From Peribacillus frigoritolerans (GTDB lineage: Bacteria > Bacillota > Bacilli > Bacillales > DSM-1321): 64,000 nucleotides of DNA. The stretch covers positions 1-64,000 of the forward strand of contig NZ_JAUUTW010000013.1 of assembly GCF_030676415.1 (NCBI RefSeq), given 5' to 3'. Made by a program: the position numbers and the translations under genes. Shown here in pieces: positions 61,649-64,000 of the stretch (its first letter is position 1; every line of letters begins with the position of its first letter). The notes below the pieces were generated by a model, which worked only from the letters and a program-made list of their open reading frames with translations, did no database searches and was not told the origin of the DNA.

Positions 61649-62329
61649 TTACTTTTTCAGCTTCAAAGAACCGCCATTGGATTGAATTACATTTTTAACA
61701 GGATTAGGCTTGATTTGTAGTGTTGATTCACCTAACCTACTTTCAATGAAGTCAGAGATGGAAGGAGATTGATATATTTCAAGCTTTGTACTTTTAATTG
61801 CATATCGAGTAGGGGTAATAATTAGGATAGATGGGAACACCTTTTTATCTGGTTTTTGCCAGGGTTCATCTTTCCAATCGCCTGTATCATAATAATTTTC
61901 ATAAAGATCAATTTTCTTCTGCATGACTTCTTTTGTATAAACATTGCGTTGAACCTCGATAAATATAGGGTTAAACCAAATAGCAAAGATGTCCGGTTCT
62001 ATTGTTCCTTTGTCTCCATATTTAGGCTCAATCATAAGGTTTTTGGTTTCCCTATGCGCTTTCATTTCAATAACAGTATCTACAAGTTCAAGGAAGTGGG
62101 GGATTTTAGTTGAGTCTGGTTTAATGTTGCAGTCAGAGTTGAAATAAACGTATGGAGAGTGAAGTGTGCTGCATTTGATAAAGTTATCCCTTGTTAAACG
62201 CTTTAAAACGCTATTGCAAGAATTTATAGGGTTCTTAAGATGCTTAAAGTGTAATTCAACTATCTGGTTTCTTGACATCATTCTAAATTGTCTCAAGTCA
62301 TTAATAATGGCTTTATCCCTTTGGTTCAC
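61649..62329 (-). CDS. Replication-relaxation family protein
   Basis: 226 residues with the Replic_Relax layout: an N-terminal winged helix (QRDKAIINDLRQFRMMSRNQ, IVELHF, VLKRLTRDNFIKC) and a nuclease-like middle part with GTIEPDIFAIW, FIEVQRNVYTKEVMQKKIDL (E and Q/K pattern). The family is found on plasmids, conjugative elements and phages beside FtsK-like genes. I prefer the GTG at 62,329 because GAGGTG lies 8 bases upstream; an ATG at 62,344 also exists. It overlaps the FtsK-like gene. Confidence 0.82.
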   Translation of the reverse strand: MNQRDKAIINDLRQFRMMSRNQIVELHFKHLKNPINSCNSVLKRLTRDNFIKCSTLHSPYVYFNSDCNIKPDSTKIPHFLELVDTVIEMKAHRETKNLMIEPKYGDKGTIEPDIFAIWFNPIFIEVQRNVYTKEVMQKKIDLYENYYDTGDWKDEPWQKPDKKVFPSILIITPTRYAIKSTKLEIYQSPSISDFIESRLGESTLQIKPNPVKNVIQSNGGSLKLKK

Positions 62330-63473
62330 TATCGAACACCTCATCTAATGAAAATTCATTTACCTTTCGATCTGAGACATCTTCAATTTCTAGTTTTTCT
62401 TGTTTCACTTTTAACGGAGCAAGTAATCCTTTAGCTTTTTTCTTGTTCATGTAAGGGACTTGAATCATTATTTCTCCTTCTTTAGTTGAAAGTATCATCC
62501 TACCTGCAGTATCTAAATCAACTGATTGCTTCAATCCACTTATTTTTGCATTCGTTTCATCTGACTGTTTACCTGATATCCTAAAGGTAAGGTTATTTTT
62601 CAATTGTCCACCTAATGACTTTGCATCACCACGTTGCATTGACAATAATAGATAAACTCCATTAGACCGACCTATACAAGATATACTTTCAATTATTTTC
62701 ATTATTTTGGGTTTATCTTTGAGCAATATAACCTCATCAATACACACCACAATTGTAGGTGGCTTATCTTTTAGTTCATAAATACTCTCTACGTCATACT
62801 TGTCGAGTAATTTACCTCTACGTTCCATTTCCTTTGCAATTCTTTGAAGTGGAGGTAATAATGCCTGGGCATCCATATAAACACCCATTACATGCGGCAA
62901 ACGTTTGTATATTCCAAACTCTGAAAACTTTAAATCACCAAGTAAGAATTGTATTTCATTCGGTGTTTTATGCAGTATTAAAGAGGTCAATATTCCCCTA
63001 ATTAAAGAACTTTTACCACTTCCAGTAGTTCCTGTGAGCAACATATGATGTTCTTCTGCCATGTCCTTTACATTCAACTTACCTGACCTATCTACACCAC
63101 ACATAATAGGAATTATTTTATCCTTCAAATGAGGTTGAATTTTTTTAAACTCGTATGGAATATCTTTTTCCATGTCCTTTGTATAACACCACAATATAAA
63201 CTTCTTCACCTTACCATCTATTTCAATGTTATTACCAAAGCACTGTTTGAATACCCATTCTTGTTTCAAAACTAAATCAGGATTAGAACCATCGGGTAAA
63301 GTAAATGTAAATCGAACAGCTTCACTTTCCTCATCAATATGGACTTCGTGAATCTTAGGATAGCGTGTATACGTCTTTGATTGTGTTGTCGTTTGTTTAT
63401 GAATTCCACCAAGCTTAAATGCCCTCATTAACGAACCACGCAGCTTCATCTTTGTTCTCCATAACTTCATCAT
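62313..63473 (-). CDS. FtsK/SpoIIIE-family DNA translocase
   Basis: 386 residues. Walker A is LLTGTTGSGKSSLIRG (148-156), Walker B VVCIDEVILL, followed by GRSNGVYLLLSMQRGDAKSL with the arginine-finger/sensor region and FRISGKQSDETNAKI, all typical of mobile-element FtsK proteins. No membrane segment is present; the small membrane protein upstream may anchor it. It moves double-stranded DNA, either for conjugation-like transfer or for element maintenance. The ATG at 63,473 overlaps the previous stop (ATGATGA). An alternative ATG at 63,449 has a better-spaced TGGAGA. Confidence 0.92.
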   Translation of the reverse strand: MMKLWRTKMKLRGSLMRAFKLGGIHKQTTTQSKTYTRYPKIHEVHIDEESEAVRFTFTLPDGSNPDLVLKQEWVFKQCFGNNIEIDGKVKKFILWCYTKDMEKDIPYEFKKIQPHLKDKIIPIMCGVDRSGKLNVKDMAEEHHMLLTGTTGSGKSSLIRGILTSLILHKTPNEIQFLLGDLKFSEFGIYKRLPHVMGVYMDAQALLPPLQRIAKEMERRGKLLDKYDVESIYELKDKPPTIVVCIDEVILLKDKPKIMKIIESISCIGRSNGVYLLLSMQRGDAKSLGGQLKNNLTFRISGKQSDETNAKISGLKQSVDLDTAGRMILSTKEGEIMIQVPYMNKKKAKGLLAPLKVKQEKLEIEDVSDRKVNEFSLDEVFDSEPKG

Positions 63474-63781
63474 AGGAACGCACCACTAACAGCGAGAATT
63501 AGTTTCCATATAAATCCGAATGCTATACAAGGTATAGCAATATTAACTCCTGTGTGTAGGGCTTCAGCTACATCATAATTTCCCTGTTGTTCAAAAAACT
63601 TTTCCAAGAGGGCAACCGATACAAGTCCAACGCCCATAAGGCAAATTGTAGGATCTAATAAAATAAGTGGACTAACCGAATATAGGTTAATATTCGGACT
63701 AGTTTTCCTTTTTACCTTCTTTTTATCCTTAAAACTTCTGTCCATAAATGAATGCAACTCAATAGTATTCTTTCTTCTCAT
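63470..63781 (-). CDS. Small membrane protein upstream of the FtsK-like gene
   Basis: 103 residues. The basic N-terminus (MRRKNTIELHSFMDRSFKDK) is followed by two membrane segments, PLILLDPTICLMGVGLVSVA and VNIAIPCIAFGFIWKLILAV. AAAGGAGG precedes the ATG at 63,781. It overlaps the FtsK-like gene by four bases and may be its membrane anchor. First gene visible of this minus-strand operon. Confidence 0.75.
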   Translation of the reverse strand: MRRKNTIELHSFMDRSFKDKKKVKRKTSPNINLYSVSPLILLDPTICLMGVGLVSVALLEKFFEQQGNYDVAEALHTGVNIAIPCIAFGFIWKLILAVSGAFL

Positions 63782-64000
63782 AAGAGTAATTCCTCCTTTT
63801 AAATACTTAGTCAATTACAAATTAAATAAATCCCCCTCGCGCTCCCCCTTAATCCCTCACTACGTTCACTCTTAACAAATGCCTTTGTTTCAGTCATACC
63901 AACAGATTAAACTTGTTTTTCATTGGTAATGATAATAAGTAAAAACAAAGTAACTGATCAGTCGGTAATTAGTTGATTTTTTTCAGATAATTAGTAGGTG
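63782..64000. other. Upstream region of the FtsK operon
   Basis: No gene is seen. It contains the probable promoter of the minus-strand operon and AT-rich DNA. A GC-richer patch lies near 63,835-63,870 (CCTCGCGCTCCCCCTTAATC). Confidence 0.4.

Overview
The window looks like chromosomal DNA of a low-GC, Gram-positive spore former of the Bacillaceae (Bacillus/Peribacillus type). The signs are strong AGGAGG ribosome binding sites with ATG, GTG and TTG starts, sigma-A promoters, a CcpA (cre) site, an AraR-controlled arabinose regulon, a Ger(x)C germination lipoprotein and the YkpA-type ABC-F ATPase. No tRNA, rRNA or CRISPR array was seen.

Host part (1-30,300). This is metabolic and regulatory genes separated by mobile-element debris. 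It begins with a decayed flotillin gene, then an isochorismatase-like hydrolase divergent from an Lrp-type regulator. IS110 and IS630 remnants follow. Next comes a complete L-arabinose locus: araR facing araB-araD-araA, a sugar/H+ symporter and an aldose 1-epimerase, with AraR operators and a cre site readable in the DNA. After a structured leader-like stretch with a small ORF come an HD-domain protein, a LysR regulator, and two PaiB-like proteins around a MocR/PdxR regulator and an SMR-pump remnant. A LysE exporter, a B3/4-domain protein and a frameshifted MarR regulator follow, then serine-recombinase and group II intron RT debris. A DeoR regulator and a Cof-type HAD phosphatase precede a second flotillin remnant, a DUF1796 protein, an IS110 remnant and the ABC-F gene.

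Phage part (about 30,300-57,350). A siphovirus-type prophage starts just upstream of the ABC-F gene. Its short early region has a helix-turn-helix regulator, a replication-initiator-like protein followed by three repeats at an exact 21-bp period, and an 891-aa protein with the hallmarks of the single-chain RNA polymerase superfamily (eukaryotic RDR/QDE-1 and phage SPbeta YonO): a DxDGD metal motif, a DGxG...RLPWIKG block and an RSP block. An HNH-AP2 endonuclease, a TacT-like acetyltransferase with a 54-aa upstream partner and many small ORFs follow. The late module has the SPP1-like order: terS, terL, portal, head morphogenesis, scaffold, capsid, connectors, tail tube, tail chaperones with a -1 slippery site, tape measure, Dit, Tal, two beta-helix tail proteins, XhlA, holin and M15 endolysin. 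No integrase or conventional DNA replication gene is visible.

Right end (57,350-64,000). Everything is on the minus strand: an intact gerC-like gene with a truncated, frameshifted gerB-like gene, then a probable operon of a small membrane protein, an FtsK/SpoIIIE ATPase, a replication-relaxation protein, a 58-aa protein, a HEPN-like protein (RHAILH) and two unknown proteins. This operon may belong to the same prophage, running past the window, or to a second element.
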